Part shown: piece after piece, positions 42,429-50,435 of the stretch
Numbering within the stretch: the first letter of the stretch is position 1
Layout: every line of letters starts with the position of its first letter
Assembly: GCF_050611725.1 (NCBI RefSeq)
Contig: NZ_JBODJB010000001.1
Coordinates: 1,860,001 to 1,924,000, forward strand
Origin: Ferruginibacter sp050611725
GTDB taxonomy: Bacteria; Bacteroidota; Bacteroidia; Chitinophagales; Chitinophagaceae
Direction: 5' to 3'
DNA: 64,000 nt
The notes under the pieces: model-generated
Database searches by the model: none
What the model was told of the DNA's origin: nothing
Seen by the model: only the letters and a program-made list of their open reading frames with translations
Made by a program: the position numbers and the translations under genes

Positions 42429-45011
42429 TTATTCCGAAACTGCTTCGGCCCTAAAAACCCAATCTGCATTTTGTCTTACTATTTGCAATAACAGGAATGG
42501 AACCTCGGGGTGGCTTTTAGAAAGATATGACTTTAGTAATTGTACGGTTTCTTTATCATTGTATGAGCTTAAAGTGGCGGAAATCCAATCAGGAGCGAAA
42601 AATATATCGTTTGTATGTAGTACATCAGCTAAAATTGCTAAGGATTGCTTTATATATTTTTTGCTATGTTTCTGCCTGAGCGGATGATGTAAAAGGTATA
42701 AACTGCTTATCACATCACTTCCTTCTTTTCTTCCCTCATATTTAAGCAATGAGGTAAAAAAGCTGTCCCTTACCTGAACATTATTTGAAAGTGCTTTTGT
42801 GAGCAATAGAAATGATTTATGATCTGCATAAAAATTCTTGAGACTATCGAGTTCGGTTTTAAGTACTTCATCTACCTTATAGTTCATCAAAGCCAGGTGT
42901 GTTGCTATCGAAGTAAAGTCGGATACATCTATAGAAATATCATAAGGAGCTTTTCTTTTGCTCCAATAAAAATACAGGGAATCATTAGCTTTTGCGGACT
43001 CTGCAATCTTTATATAAGTTCTAAAGATTGAAGTTCTATTGGGTATTGTTTGCTGTTGTATTGCATTCAATAAAGTTTCCTCCAATTGCGGGCCAACCTT
43101 TTGCCTGGTTGCCGGTTTAAGTAAATTCCAATAGATGGTGGAGATATATCTGAGTTCTCTTTCTAACAACTGCCGATCCGTTTCCCAACTCACCAATGAA
43201 CATAATAGGTTAAGCATTTCTTTTGGCCGGGGTTTGTATACCGTAGAAAACTGATCTGGTTCTTTTTCTTTTGATCGAAGCATTAACTCAAAAAGATTGA
43301 TGATGGCCGATGCTCTTGTAACTACAGAAGTATGACGCAGCCCTTTATTGACAAACGCTTTATCAATTGGAAAAACACCATAGCCTTCACCTGATGTGTT
43401 GAACAGGATCAAAGCAGGGGCTTTTTTGCCAATGATCTCACTGATCTTTTGAGATGCTTTGGTCATATTTACATGAATGGTTTCTGTTGTGCTGCTGTCA
43501 TAGTAAAGCATCATATCGAATTGCTGGGGTAAGATCCTTTTTGTATCATACTCACCATATTGTGTAAACGAAAATTGATTAATAATGCCGCCGGTAGTGT
43601 CAATAGTATAATGAATAATTGGCCTGCCTTGTTTTTTTACCCATCCTTCCAACCAATAATCAAGATCGGCAGTGGTATATTTTTTAAACTGTTCAATTAA
43701 TTGGCTAAAATCAGCATTGCCCCCCTTATATGTTTTGATATAATCCTGTATGCCTTTCCTGAAATTTTCTTCACCTATCAATAGTTCCAATTGATGCATC
43801 ATGATGGGAGTCTTATGATAAGATATCTCGCCATAGGCAAGGCCGGCCTGATCCAGGTTAGGTAGTTGTAAAAGTATAGGATTGGAAGAAGGGAATCTGT
43901 CTTTTGAATAGGCGGTAGGAAAATTACCCAATAAAAATTTTTTGTTGAAGTTTTTATCAATGCCTTGTGTGTTGGCAAACTTATCACCCATATAATTTGC
44001 AAAAACCTCTTTCAACCAAACTTCATTGAACCACTTCATTGTTACTATATCGCCAAACCAGATATGGCTCACTTCGTGTCCTATGACACGTTTGCGTTCA
44101 TAGATGTCTGTTGCGGATGGTTTTTCAAGAAAAATTTCATCTCCTTTATAGAATATAGAACCGGGGTGTTCCATTCCACCAACACCGAATCCGGGGATCT
44201 CCACAAAATCAAACTTACTGAATGGGTATTCAGATTGAAGATAATCAGAGTCGAAAGCCAATGCTTTGAATTGAAGGTCCATACAATCGGCAAGATTCGA
44301 ATCGAGTTTATTTTTATTGGTCTCCCTGTAATAGAAATTTATAGTGCGACCTTCTCTTGTCTCCGAATACACATTGAATTTACCTGCAGCAAAACAAAAC
44401 AGGTAAGTGCTGATAGGGGCTGTAGGTTCAAAATAGCAAGTCTTTTCAGTGGATGTTGTTGTTTCTTTTACAGCTTTGCCGTTACTAACGGATACCCATG
44501 TATTAGGAATGGTCAATGTTAATTCAAAGCTTGCTTTGAGATCAGGTTGATCAAAACAAGCAAAACTCTCTCTGGCATTGGCTGGAACAAATAAAGTATA
44601 TACTAAGCCATTCGTGTCTGTTTTTATTGAGTTGCCCGATACATCAAAATCGATCTGTACCTGGTTGTTCTTTTTTAATAGTAAAGAAGGGTTTAAAACG
44701 ATGTGCTCGTTGATCAAAAGCGGTTTTACTATTTTATTATTTACAACTAATTTTTTTATTTTCTTCAGATCGGTTTTAAAATCGATCTGCAATTTTTTAT
44801 CTGTGTGCTTCAGGTCAAATTGAATGACCTCTTTTGCAGTAATATGTCGGGTAGAAGCCGGTATATGAAAGCTTAACCGGTATTGTATGTTGCTGATCTC
44901 CTTTTTACGCCAGGCGGCTAGTTCATCACTGACTCCGTTATCTACTTTCTGAGCAAAAGAGCCGGCGCAAATGAATAACAATACAATGGATGTGATCAAT
45001 CTTGTTTGCAT
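42429..45011 (-). CDS. M1 family metallo-aminopeptidase, secreted
   Basis: The 860-aa product starts at MQTRLITSIVLLFICAGSFAQ (ATG at 45011), giving a signal peptide; a longer frame to 45155 has no signal and is rejected. M1 gluzincin features: the exopeptidase loop GFGVGGMEHPG (about 274-284, in place of GAMEN), the zinc site HEVSH (H312, E313, H316) and the third ligand in WLKEVFANY (E335), spaced HEXXH-x18-E. The usual NEGFA reads NEVWLKEVFA, which is normal for this branch. The C-terminal helical domain is full length. It would trim peptides in the periplasm or at the cell surface. Monocistronic. Confidence 0.92.
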   Translation of the reverse strand: MQTRLITSIVLLFICAGSFAQKVDNGVSDELAAWRKKEISNIQYRLSFHIPASTRHITAKEVIQFDLKHTDKKLQIDFKTDLKKIKKLVVNNKIVKPLLINEHIVLNPSLLLKKNNQVQIDFDVSGNSIKTDTNGLVYTLFVPANARESFACFDQPDLKASFELTLTIPNTWVSVSNGKAVKETTTSTEKTCYFEPTAPISTYLFCFAAGKFNVYSETREGRTINFYYRETNKNKLDSNLADCMDLQFKALAFDSDYLQSEYPFSKFDFVEIPGFGVGGMEHPGSIFYKGDEIFLEKPSATDIYERKRVIGHEVSHIWFGDIVTMKWFNEVWLKEVFANYMGDKFANTQGIDKNFNKKFLLGNFPTAYSKDRFPSSNPILLQLPNLDQAGLAYGEISYHKTPIMMHQLELLIGEENFRKGIQDYIKTYKGGNADFSQLIEQFKKYTTADLDYWLEGWVKKQGRPIIHYTIDTTGGIINQFSFTQYGEYDTKRILPQQFDMMLYYDSSTTETIHVNMTKASQKISEIIGKKAPALILFNTSGEGYGVFPIDKAFVNKGLRHTSVVTRASAIINLFELMLRSKEKEPDQFSTVYKPRPKEMLNLLCSLVSWETDRQLLERELRYISTIYWNLLKPATRQKVGPQLEETLLNAIQQQTIPNRTSIFRTYIKIAESAKANDSLYFYWSKRKAPYDISIDVSDFTSIATHLALMNYKVDEVLKTELDSLKNFYADHKSFLLLTKALSNNVQVRDSFFTSLLKYEGRKEGSDVISSLYLLHHPLRQKHSKKYIKQSLAILADVLHTNDIFFAPDWISATLSSYNDKETVQLLKSYLSKSHPEVPFLLLQIVRQNADWVFRAEAVSE

Positions 45012-45200
45012 AGATAAAAATGTTTTTACCGACGGTAAAGTATTAGTGATTTTGCTGATTGAAAATATAAAGTTGAATGTAAGCACAAAAGCTGAGAATA
45101 CATACTGTTTCGTCCTAAGTTGCAAACTCATCACATATTCAGCTTGTAGCAACACTATGGTGGGATGTACTAAATTGTCTTAGTGTGCTCATACTGTAAG

Positions 45201-46991
45201 CTATTCAAGACATGTAGCCAGTTTTTTAAGCTGACTTGAATATACTGAGCCACCACCATTGCAGGCAGAGCAGGCTTGTGTTGAAGTGCTGCTATAAGTG
45301 ACTTTAGCACCATACGTATATTCGTAGTCGTTAGTATGAGAATATCCTGTGGTTATTTTTCCGGAGCCGTTACATTTTTTACATGTTTGTGGTTGAGCTG
45401 GTAAATAAGGGTCGTATGCATCGTAAAGAGGGGGGCCGTACCAAATCGTTTCTGCATCTACGGTTTTTGTTTCAACATTACAATTGTTAAAAATATCTGC
45501 AAAAAATGCTTGTTTAAAAGTTACTTGAAAATTATCATTGTAGGGGTTTTTGTTATAACTAATTATTTTTATCACTACTTCTTTAGGATTGCCAAAGTAA
45601 GTAGCATTTCTTTCTTTGTAGTACCTTCCAATGATGGATTTTAGTTGTGCCTCTGTTACTGCAGCTTTAGCAGGTTGATAAACTGGTGCACTTGTTGAAG
45701 GGCTGTAGGCATTGTTATTTGCATAAACGGGTTTATCGCTGCTTACTGTTTTGCCCCAGCCGTAACCTGGTTTTGGGAGGCCTTTTGGCCATTCCGGTGC
45801 AGGTTTGTTATTGCTGGCTGCAATAAATTCATCAGTAACATGTTGTGCAGCAATTGTAATATAACTGATTTGTTCTTTTGTGAGCGAATTCCTTGCAGCT
45901 AAATAAATAGTTGCATTATTTTTTTCATTTTTATAATGCATAAATGCTTCAAACATTCCATAATAATCAATATCTACTACCTGTTTAAATTTTTCTCCAA
46001 GTAAATATATTTTTTCATCTTCTGTTAGTTGTGTAGTATGCAGTTGTGTTACATATTGATTAATGGCTTCACCTCTTTGTTTTGAATTTGCTGCAGCTGC
46101 CAATGCTTTTTGAAAATTAGATTCATGCGGCTCTGGTGATACTACCGTAGGTAATGCTTTGCCCGATAGTTCAAATTTGAAAGTTTTGTCATCTTTAACA
46201 AGCGACAAGAAATTTGTTGTGAAATCTTGTTTTGGAATAGCATTGTATTCAAATGGCACAATGGTTTGATTGCTGCGGTTAACAACTCCGTACTTGTTAT
46301 TTTGTTTTACGATGAAGCAGTCTTTGTTACGTATAAACAGTTCAGTATATGTTACGGGTAAAATAACTGTTCCTGTTTGAGACAGTATGCCACGCAGGTT
46401 GTTTTTTGTTACACTAAAAAATTTATGATCGGACAGGTAATAAAGTTTATCATATATTGTAGGGATGATGAGTTTGCCGGATCTATCTACAGCTCCCCAT
46501 TTACCGCCCTCATAATCCAATGAAAAGAAGGAGTATTTATTTTTTGTAGCTGCACCTATGTTGCAGATGGCAATATTATCCTCAAAATTGTCTATAAAAG
46601 TATACATGGGTTGAACAACGAATTTACCTTGTGGATTAATGAATCCCCATTTATCATTCAGCATTACTTTGGCGAGCCCGTTTTTGAATCCTCCTGCTTT
46701 TTGGTATTGTAGTGGAATAACTTCTTTACCGGTTCCGTCAATAAATCCCCATTTGCCCGTGTTGGCGATGATCTCTTTATTGTTTTCAAATTTATTTTTA
46801 AATCCCTTGTTTACACATAGCCGACCATTTTCGAAAACAGTATAAACAACATCGTAGATAGGTTGCACTTTTATAATGCCATCTGTTGTTTTAAAACCAT
46901 ATTTCCCCTGTTCATTTTTGAAAGATACGAGCTGTGAAAAAGAGACACTGTTCACCATTACGGCCAGGTAAAAAAGTAAATGCAATTTCAT
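45201..46991 (-). CDS. secreted WG-repeat protein with DnaJ-type zinc motif
   Basis: The 596-aa protein has a signal ending SVSFSQ. Residues about 22-280 hold about six WG repeats (GKYGFKTTDGIIKVQPIYD, GKWGFIDGTGKEVIPLQYQK, DKWGFINPQGKFVVQPMY, GKWGAVDRSGKLIIPTIYD, NKYGVVNRSNQTIVPFEYN). A middle helical part (about 290-400) precedes a C-terminal beta region. The last 70 residues carry two CxxCxGxG-type motifs (CKKCNGSGK and CSACNGGG), as in DnaJ zinc fingers. The role is unknown; WG proteins are surface or stress-linked. A decayed copy of its C-terminus lies at 31264-31440. Confidence 0.8.
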   Translation of the reverse strand: MKLHLLFYLAVMVNSVSFSQLVSFKNEQGKYGFKTTDGIIKVQPIYDVVYTVFENGRLCVNKGFKNKFENNKEIIANTGKWGFIDGTGKEVIPLQYQKAGGFKNGLAKVMLNDKWGFINPQGKFVVQPMYTFIDNFEDNIAICNIGAATKNKYSFFSLDYEGGKWGAVDRSGKLIIPTIYDKLYYLSDHKFFSVTKNNLRGILSQTGTVILPVTYTELFIRNKDCFIVKQNNKYGVVNRSNQTIVPFEYNAIPKQDFTTNFLSLVKDDKTFKFELSGKALPTVVSPEPHESNFQKALAAAANSKQRGEAINQYVTQLHTTQLTEDEKIYLLGEKFKQVVDIDYYGMFEAFMHYKNEKNNATIYLAARNSLTKEQISYITIAAQHVTDEFIAASNNKPAPEWPKGLPKPGYGWGKTVSSDKPVYANNNAYSPSTSAPVYQPAKAAVTEAQLKSIIGRYYKERNATYFGNPKEVVIKIISYNKNPYNDNFQVTFKQAFFADIFNNCNVETKTVDAETIWYGPPLYDAYDPYLPAQPQTCKKCNGSGKITTGYSHTNDYEYTYGAKVTYSSTSTQACSACNGGGSVYSSQLKKLATCLE

Positions 46992-47068
46992 TGGAAAATG
47001 TTTTCAATAAAGTTAGTAAAATATGACTTTGATGGAATAAGGGAAAGTGGGTATTTTTTGGTCTTTGC

Positions 47069-47215
47069 TTACGAATAATTCATTGTTATACTCGTACCGT
47101 TGTAGGTGTATATATCAGGGGTTGAATAATTTCCTATCTCGAGAGCTCCGCCGGGCCTTCTGACCAGAAGGAACCCGATGCCCACTTTTATTAGTGAAAA
47201 TAATTGCAGTATATT
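47069..47215 (-). other. orphan G+C-rich fragment with a stop-bounded frame
   Basis: In the 343-bp gap between 46991 and 47335 the minus strand has an unusually G+C-rich patch with a CCTTCTGGTCAGAAGG hairpin. A frame without start codon reads KVGIGFLLVRRPGGALEIGN, then YSTPDIYTYNGTSITMNYS before a stop. It looks like the end of a gene or a dispersed element rather than local sequence. The rest of the gap holds nothing I recognise. A second minus-strand frame here (47115-47396) overlaps the AraC gene and looks spurious. Confidence 0.35.
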
Positions 47216-47334
47216 TTATACATTTTTTTTGTCTTTGTTCTTGCACTGTTACATGCCGGAAACGTTGAGACAAGAAGTTGAGAATATATCCACAGCCACA
47301 ATATTCCCAGTATAATATTATATAGAGATATATT

Positions 47335-48216
47335 CTACGCCATAGCCTTTGCATAACCAACTGTATCTCTGTATAATTGAGGAGACACATCTGCATTTAC
47401 TTTGAAGAATCGGCTGAAATAATATTCATCTTCATAACCTAATTCCCAGGCAATTTCTTTTACAGTTTTATTGGTAAGATATAATTCCCTTTTAGCTTCA
47501 ATGATAATACGTTCATTGATCATAGCGCTGAGTGTTTTATTAAAGTATGACTTGGTAATCTTTGCCAAAGCCTTTGGCGTTATATAAAGCAGTTCAGCAT
47601 AGTCGGCAGGTGCATGTTTTGTTTTAAAGTTTTCTTCGATGGCATCTTTTAATTTTTGAAGAATAAAAGGTTCTTTATTATCTGTCATGATTGTTGCGGC
47701 ATCAGGTTGTTGCTGTGTTTTTAAACGAGCAGCATTGATCAATAATATTTTTAAATAAGCAACAAGCAATTCGTGTTGTGCCAGATCTGCATTTTGCATT
47801 TCTGTTTTTATTTGCTCACAGATCATTTTAAAAGTTGCCGCAGTGCCATCATCAAGCTTTACAAATGGAGGCTGATAAATATTATTGTACAATACCCCGT
47901 TGCAGGAAACTTCTTTATGATGTTTAAAAATGCAAAAGAACTCCGGGTGGAAATATATTGCAACTCCTTTTATGGGTTGTATCGTTTTAAGCATATAAGG
48001 CTGGTAAGGAGAGAAGGCAAATAAATTTCCAGCCTCAAAATCGTACTCAGCAAAATCGGCATTTAGTTTTCCGGCACCATCAGTGATCCAGATCAATGAA
48101 AAATAATTATTACGTTGTATGTGATCGAAAAAACTATTGTCTTCAAACTCTATATATTTGAATGCAAGGTTGCCGTTCTGCGGATTTACTAACGTCAAAG
48201 TAGATTGATTAAGCAT
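47335..48216 (-). CDS. AraC family transcriptional regulator
   Basis: The 293-aa regulator has an N-terminal cupin-like ligand domain (about residues 20-150, with FEAGNLFAFSPYQPYMLK) and a C-terminal AraC DNA-binding domain (about 185-285) with the second helix-turn-helix KEIAWELGYEDEYYFSRFFK and the VSPQLYRD end. It is the last gene of a minus-strand operon (DUF1348, 57-aa protein, PNPOx, AraC), with 15 bp to the gene upstream. The operon promoter and the neighbouring carboxymuconolactone-decarboxylase-like promoter share a 35-bp element, so this protein probably activates both and controls its own synthesis. Confidence 0.9.
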   Translation of the reverse strand: MLNQSTLTLVNPQNGNLAFKYIEFEDNSFFDHIQRNNYFSLIWITDGAGKLNADFAEYDFEAGNLFAFSPYQPYMLKTIQPIKGVAIYFHPEFFCIFKHHKEVSCNGVLYNNIYQPPFVKLDDGTAATFKMICEQIKTEMQNADLAQHELLVAYLKILLINAARLKTQQQPDAATIMTDNKEPFILQKLKDAIEENFKTKHAPADYAELLYITPKALAKITKSYFNKTLSAMINERIIIEAKRELYLTNKTVKEIAWELGYEDEYYFSRFFKVNADVSPQLYRDTVGYAKAMA

Positions 48217-48231
48217 GTATGAATGTACAAT

Positions 48232-48867
48232 TTATATTGTTGATTGAGAAGCCTCTCTTAATTTGGCTTTAAGGTTTTTGATTTCTGTTTCCAGTTTACC
48301 GATTTGATCCTTTTGTGCTAGAAAAACTTCCGCAATATCTTCTACGGTATATCTTGCTACAATATGTTTCGGACAATTCCAATCATACGCTTCTATATTG
48401 AAAACCATCATCCTTTCAGGTCTAAAATTATAATCGTTCAGATCTAACAGGTCATATAATTCGGGATTATCTTTTAGTTCAATCACTTCTGCCTTAGCCA
48501 AAATTTTTAATCTTGTTTTTGAAGGATAATCAACCATGATCAATGCTACGTTTTTATTGGTGGCAATATTGCCAACAGAAATGTATTGCATATTGCCTTT
48601 GAAATCTATAAAACCAATTCTTTTATCATCAAGTACTTTTACAAATCCTTTCGGACCGCCACGATGCTGTACGTAGGGGAAATCATTTTCACCAATACTT
48701 GCGATGTAAAAGCTGTCACGTTGTTCAATAAAATCAATCTCGTTCTCTGTTAAACCATCTACATAAGTATCTCTTTCTACTCTTGCATAACTCGGTCTGC
48801 TGCCCAGTTTTTCTTGTACGGCTTTAACAGCGTCTGTAAATGCGATTGATGCAAAATTCTTTGCCAT
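48232..48867 (-). CDS. pyridoxamine 5'-phosphate oxidase family protein
   Basis: The 211-aa product has the split-barrel FMN-binding fold of PNPOx-like proteins: DFIEQRDSFYIASIGENDFPYVQHRGGPKGFVKVLDDKRIGFIDFKGNMQYISVGNIATNKNVALIMVDYPSKTRLKILAKAEVI. The C-terminus is a short coiled coil (FLAQKDQIGKLETEIKNLKAKL). This branch (general-stress PNPOx) is not the pyridoxal-biosynthetic enzyme PdxH, and activity may be on flavin/F420-like substrates or heme. It is in one operon with the 57-aa gene 1 bp upstream and AraC downstream. Confidence 0.85.
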   Translation of the reverse strand: MAKNFASIAFTDAVKAVQEKLGSRPSYARVERDTYVDGLTENEIDFIEQRDSFYIASIGENDFPYVQHRGGPKGFVKVLDDKRIGFIDFKGNMQYISVGNIATNKNVALIMVDYPSKTRLKILAKAEVIELKDNPELYDLLDLNDYNFRPERMMVFNIEAYDWNCPKHIVARYTVEDIAEVFLAQKDQIGKLETEIKNLKAKLREASQSTI

Positions 48868-48868
48868 T

Positions 48869-49042
48869 TTATTGTTGATTTAGTTTTTCAATATTGATCA
48901 ATAAAGAAGCGGCATTTTCAGAAATGCTGTTTACTCTACAAGCTTTCACTTCCTGTTGCAATACTTCATCCCAAATACTGTCTCCACATTCATCCGGAAT
49001 AACAACAGGAACTTCTTCTGTTTTTATAGCATCTTCTTGCAT
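48869..49042 (-). CDS. small conserved-position protein (57 aa)
   Basis: An ATG-to-TAA frame of 57 aa starts MQEDAIKTEEVPVVIPDECG and ends SLLINIEKLNQQ. It fills the space between the DUF1348 gene (14 bp upstream) and the PNPOx gene, whose start codon is 1 bp past this stop, so translational coupling is likely. It is acidic, probably alpha-helical at the end, with two cysteines. No family is recognised, but position and tight spacing argue that it is real. Confidence 0.65.
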   Translation of the reverse strand: MQEDAIKTEEVPVVIPDECGDSIWDEVLQQEVKACRVNSISENAASLLINIEKLNQQ

Positions 49043-49056
49043 AAAAAATATTTTTA

Positions 49057-49470
49057 TTATTTCAATTCTCTTTCGCTTTCTTTTATCGGCAGGTCGTTGA
49101 TGCTTGCATATCTTTTTCGCATTAAACCATTTTCATCAAACTCCCAGTTCTCATTGCCATAGGCACGAAACCATTGTCCTTCGGCGTTATGGTACTCATA
49201 TACGAACCTCACTGCCATACGGTTCTCTCTAAAACCCCATAATTCTTTTTTGAGTTTATAGTCGAGCTCTTTTTCCCATTTGCTTTTCAAGAATTCTTTT
49301 ACTGCTTCTCTGCCATTGATAAACTGGGTTCTGTTTCTCCATTCAGTATCGATGGTGTAAGCCAGACAAACCCTTTCAGGATCCTTACTGTTCCAGGCAT
49401 CTTCTGCCATTTGAACTTTTTGTAAAGCTGTTTCTATTGTAAAGGGCGGGAGTGGGTGACGTTGTTCCAT
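49057..49470 (-). CDS. DUF1348 / NTF2-like protein
   Basis: The 137-aa product belongs to the DUF1348 group of NTF2-like (cone-shaped) proteins: TIETALQKVQMAEDAWNSKDPERVCLAYTIDTEWRNRTQFINGREAVKEFLKSKW, then ELWGFRENRMAVRFVYEYHNAEGQWFRAYGNENWEFDENGLM. NTF2-like folds bind hydrophobic ligands or act as small enzymes. It is the first gene of the AraC-containing operon and has a CATCTTTG -7 box with the shared 35-bp upstream element. Confidence 0.87.
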   Translation of the reverse strand: MEQRHPLPPFTIETALQKVQMAEDAWNSKDPERVCLAYTIDTEWRNRTQFINGREAVKEFLKSKWEKELDYKLKKELWGFRENRMAVRFVYEYHNAEGQWFRAYGNENWEFDENGLMRKRYASINDLPIKESERELK

Positions 49471-49489
49471 GATGTTTGTTTTTGTTTTA

Positions 49490-49552
49490 CAAAGATGAGA
49501 TTTAATTGATTTTATTTAAATGGAGGAATAACGCAAAGGGATGGACAATTTT
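49490..49552 (-). promoter_or_regulatory. promoter and 35-bp operator of the DUF1348-AraC operon
   Basis: On the minus strand a 35-bp element (49552-49518; core GCAAAGGGATGGACAA on the plus strand) is followed by exactly 20 bp and then CATCTTTG (49497-49490). The same element, spacing and -7 box occur upstream of the carboxymuconolactone-decarboxylase-like gene. The element overlaps the place of the -33 box, as expected for an AraC-type activator site. Confidence 0.7.
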
Positions 49553-49560
49553 CCTCTTCA

Positions 49561-49592
49561 AAAAATAAAGCCGGGATAAGTTGCCCGGCTTT
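49561..49592 (-). terminator. intrinsic terminator of the AhpD-like gene
   Basis: On the minus strand AAAGCCGGG pairs with CCCGGCTTT around an 8-nt loop, followed by a T-rich stretch, 16 bp after the stop at 49608. Confidence 0.8.
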
Positions 49593-49607
49593 AAACTTTT
49601 TACTGAA

Positions 49608-50159
49608 TTAGTTAAGCACTGCTTCCGTTTCCAAAGTCGGTGCAATTGGAAAATCAACCGGTATCTGCGTAAGGTTATGCAAATAATTCATAGCGGTTTT
49701 ATCGCTTACCTGTAAAATAAGGTCAATCAAGCTTTCATTGGTATAGCCTTGTGCGTAAAAATCATCAACCAACGCAGCATCTACTCTACCACGATTTTTT
49801 GTAATACTTGCCGCTAATTTTACCAATGCATTCAATTTTGCATCTGTTGCTTTGCCTCTGCGGATATCAAGCAATTGATCATCTGTAAAACCATTCATCT
49901 TGCCTAAAACTGTATGTGCGCTTTTGCAATACAAGCAATTGTTTACTTCGCTTACAATAAGATTAACCGCTTCTTTTTCTTTATTGCTTAATGTGGTCTT
50001 AGCACCTTGATAGGCAAGGTATCTTCCTAATCCATTTTCCGAATATCCGATCACTGCATACAGGTTTGGTACAAAGCCCAAAGCTTTTGTAAGGTTGTCA
50101 AAAATAGCTTGATTGGCCGGAGCTACTTGTTCTTTTGTTGGAACTGCGAAATTTTTCAT
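49608..50159 (-). CDS. carboxymuconolactone decarboxylase / AhpD-like protein
   Basis: The 183-aa product starts MKNFAVPTKEQVAPAN (ATG 50159; a longer frame to 50300 runs into repeat DNA). The AhpD-type site is NNCLYCKSAH (C75, C78, H82), with a buried helical bundle before and after. These proteins use the vicinal Cys pair in peroxide reduction or thiol relay. A TAQ-like partner is not adjacent. Its promoter shares the 35-bp element with the AraC operon, so the two units are probably co-regulated, perhaps in response to an electrophile or oxidant. Confidence 0.9.
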   Translation of the reverse strand: MKNFAVPTKEQVAPANQAIFDNLTKALGFVPNLYAVIGYSENGLGRYLAYQGAKTTLSNKEKEAVNLIVSEVNNCLYCKSAHTVLGKMNGFTDDQLLDIRRGKATDAKLNALVKLAASITKNRGRVDAALVDDFYAQGYTNESLIDLILQVSDKTAMNYLHNLTQIPVDFPIAPTLETEAVLN

Positions 50160-50197
50160 TGTGTATTTTTTTATTTTGTTTGTCGTTATTGACAGTG

Positions 50198-50260
50198 CAA
50201 AGATGCTGCGACAAACAACCCCGGAAAATGGAGAAACAACGCAAAGGGATGGACAATTTT
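50198..50260 (-). promoter_or_regulatory. promoter and 35-bp operator of the AhpD-like gene
   Basis: The minus strand has the 35-bp element (50260-50226, differing from the other copy at two positions), a 20-bp spacer and CATCTTTG (50205-50198). Transcription would begin near 50191, leaving a leader of about 30 nt. Confidence 0.7.
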
Positions 50261-50261
50261 T

Positions 50262-50335
50262 TCTTTTACTGTATATTAATTCGAACACAAGTAAATACAT
50301 ATGCTAAAGGCATTAAATTCTTTGTTATGCTCGCT
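50262..50335 (+). repeat. possible divergent copy of interspersed element B
   Basis: AATTCGAACACAAGTA, then TATGCTAAAGGCATTAAATTC and TATGCTCGCTCCAGTG resemble the AATTCGAGCACAAGCGGATGC / TATGCTTGCGCCAAGAG units at 58195-58308. Identity is modest. Confidence 0.35.
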
Positions 50336-50395
50336 CCAGTGAGGCTTACTTACTATTTTTATTATAATTTTTTTATTAACTTTATGAGGATGTAG

Positions 50396-50425
50396 TAAAT
50401 TTGAAGTAATCGGCTAACATAAGCC
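50396..50425 (+). promoter_or_regulatory. candidate -7 box and leader hairpin of the MopE-like gene
   Basis: TAAATTTG (50396-50403) matches the -7 consensus. A short hairpin CGGCT / AGCCG (about 50410-50425) then precedes the ATG at 50436. No -33 element is clear. Confidence 0.4.
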
Positions 50426-50435
50426 GTATCTGCTC

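Noticed and set aside
45012..45155. N-terminal extension of the M1 aminopeptidase
   Set aside because: The extra 48 residues would hide a good signal peptide that begins at 45011.
47115..47396. Minus-strand 93-aa frame overlapping the 3' end of the AraC gene
   Set aside because: It overlaps the well-supported AraC gene in another frame and its translation has no domain character; at best it reads through the orphan G+C-rich fragment.
50160..50300. N-terminal extension of the AhpD-like protein
   Set aside because: It runs through the promoter and the 35-bp operator-like element; MKNFAVPTKE at 50159 is the normal family start.
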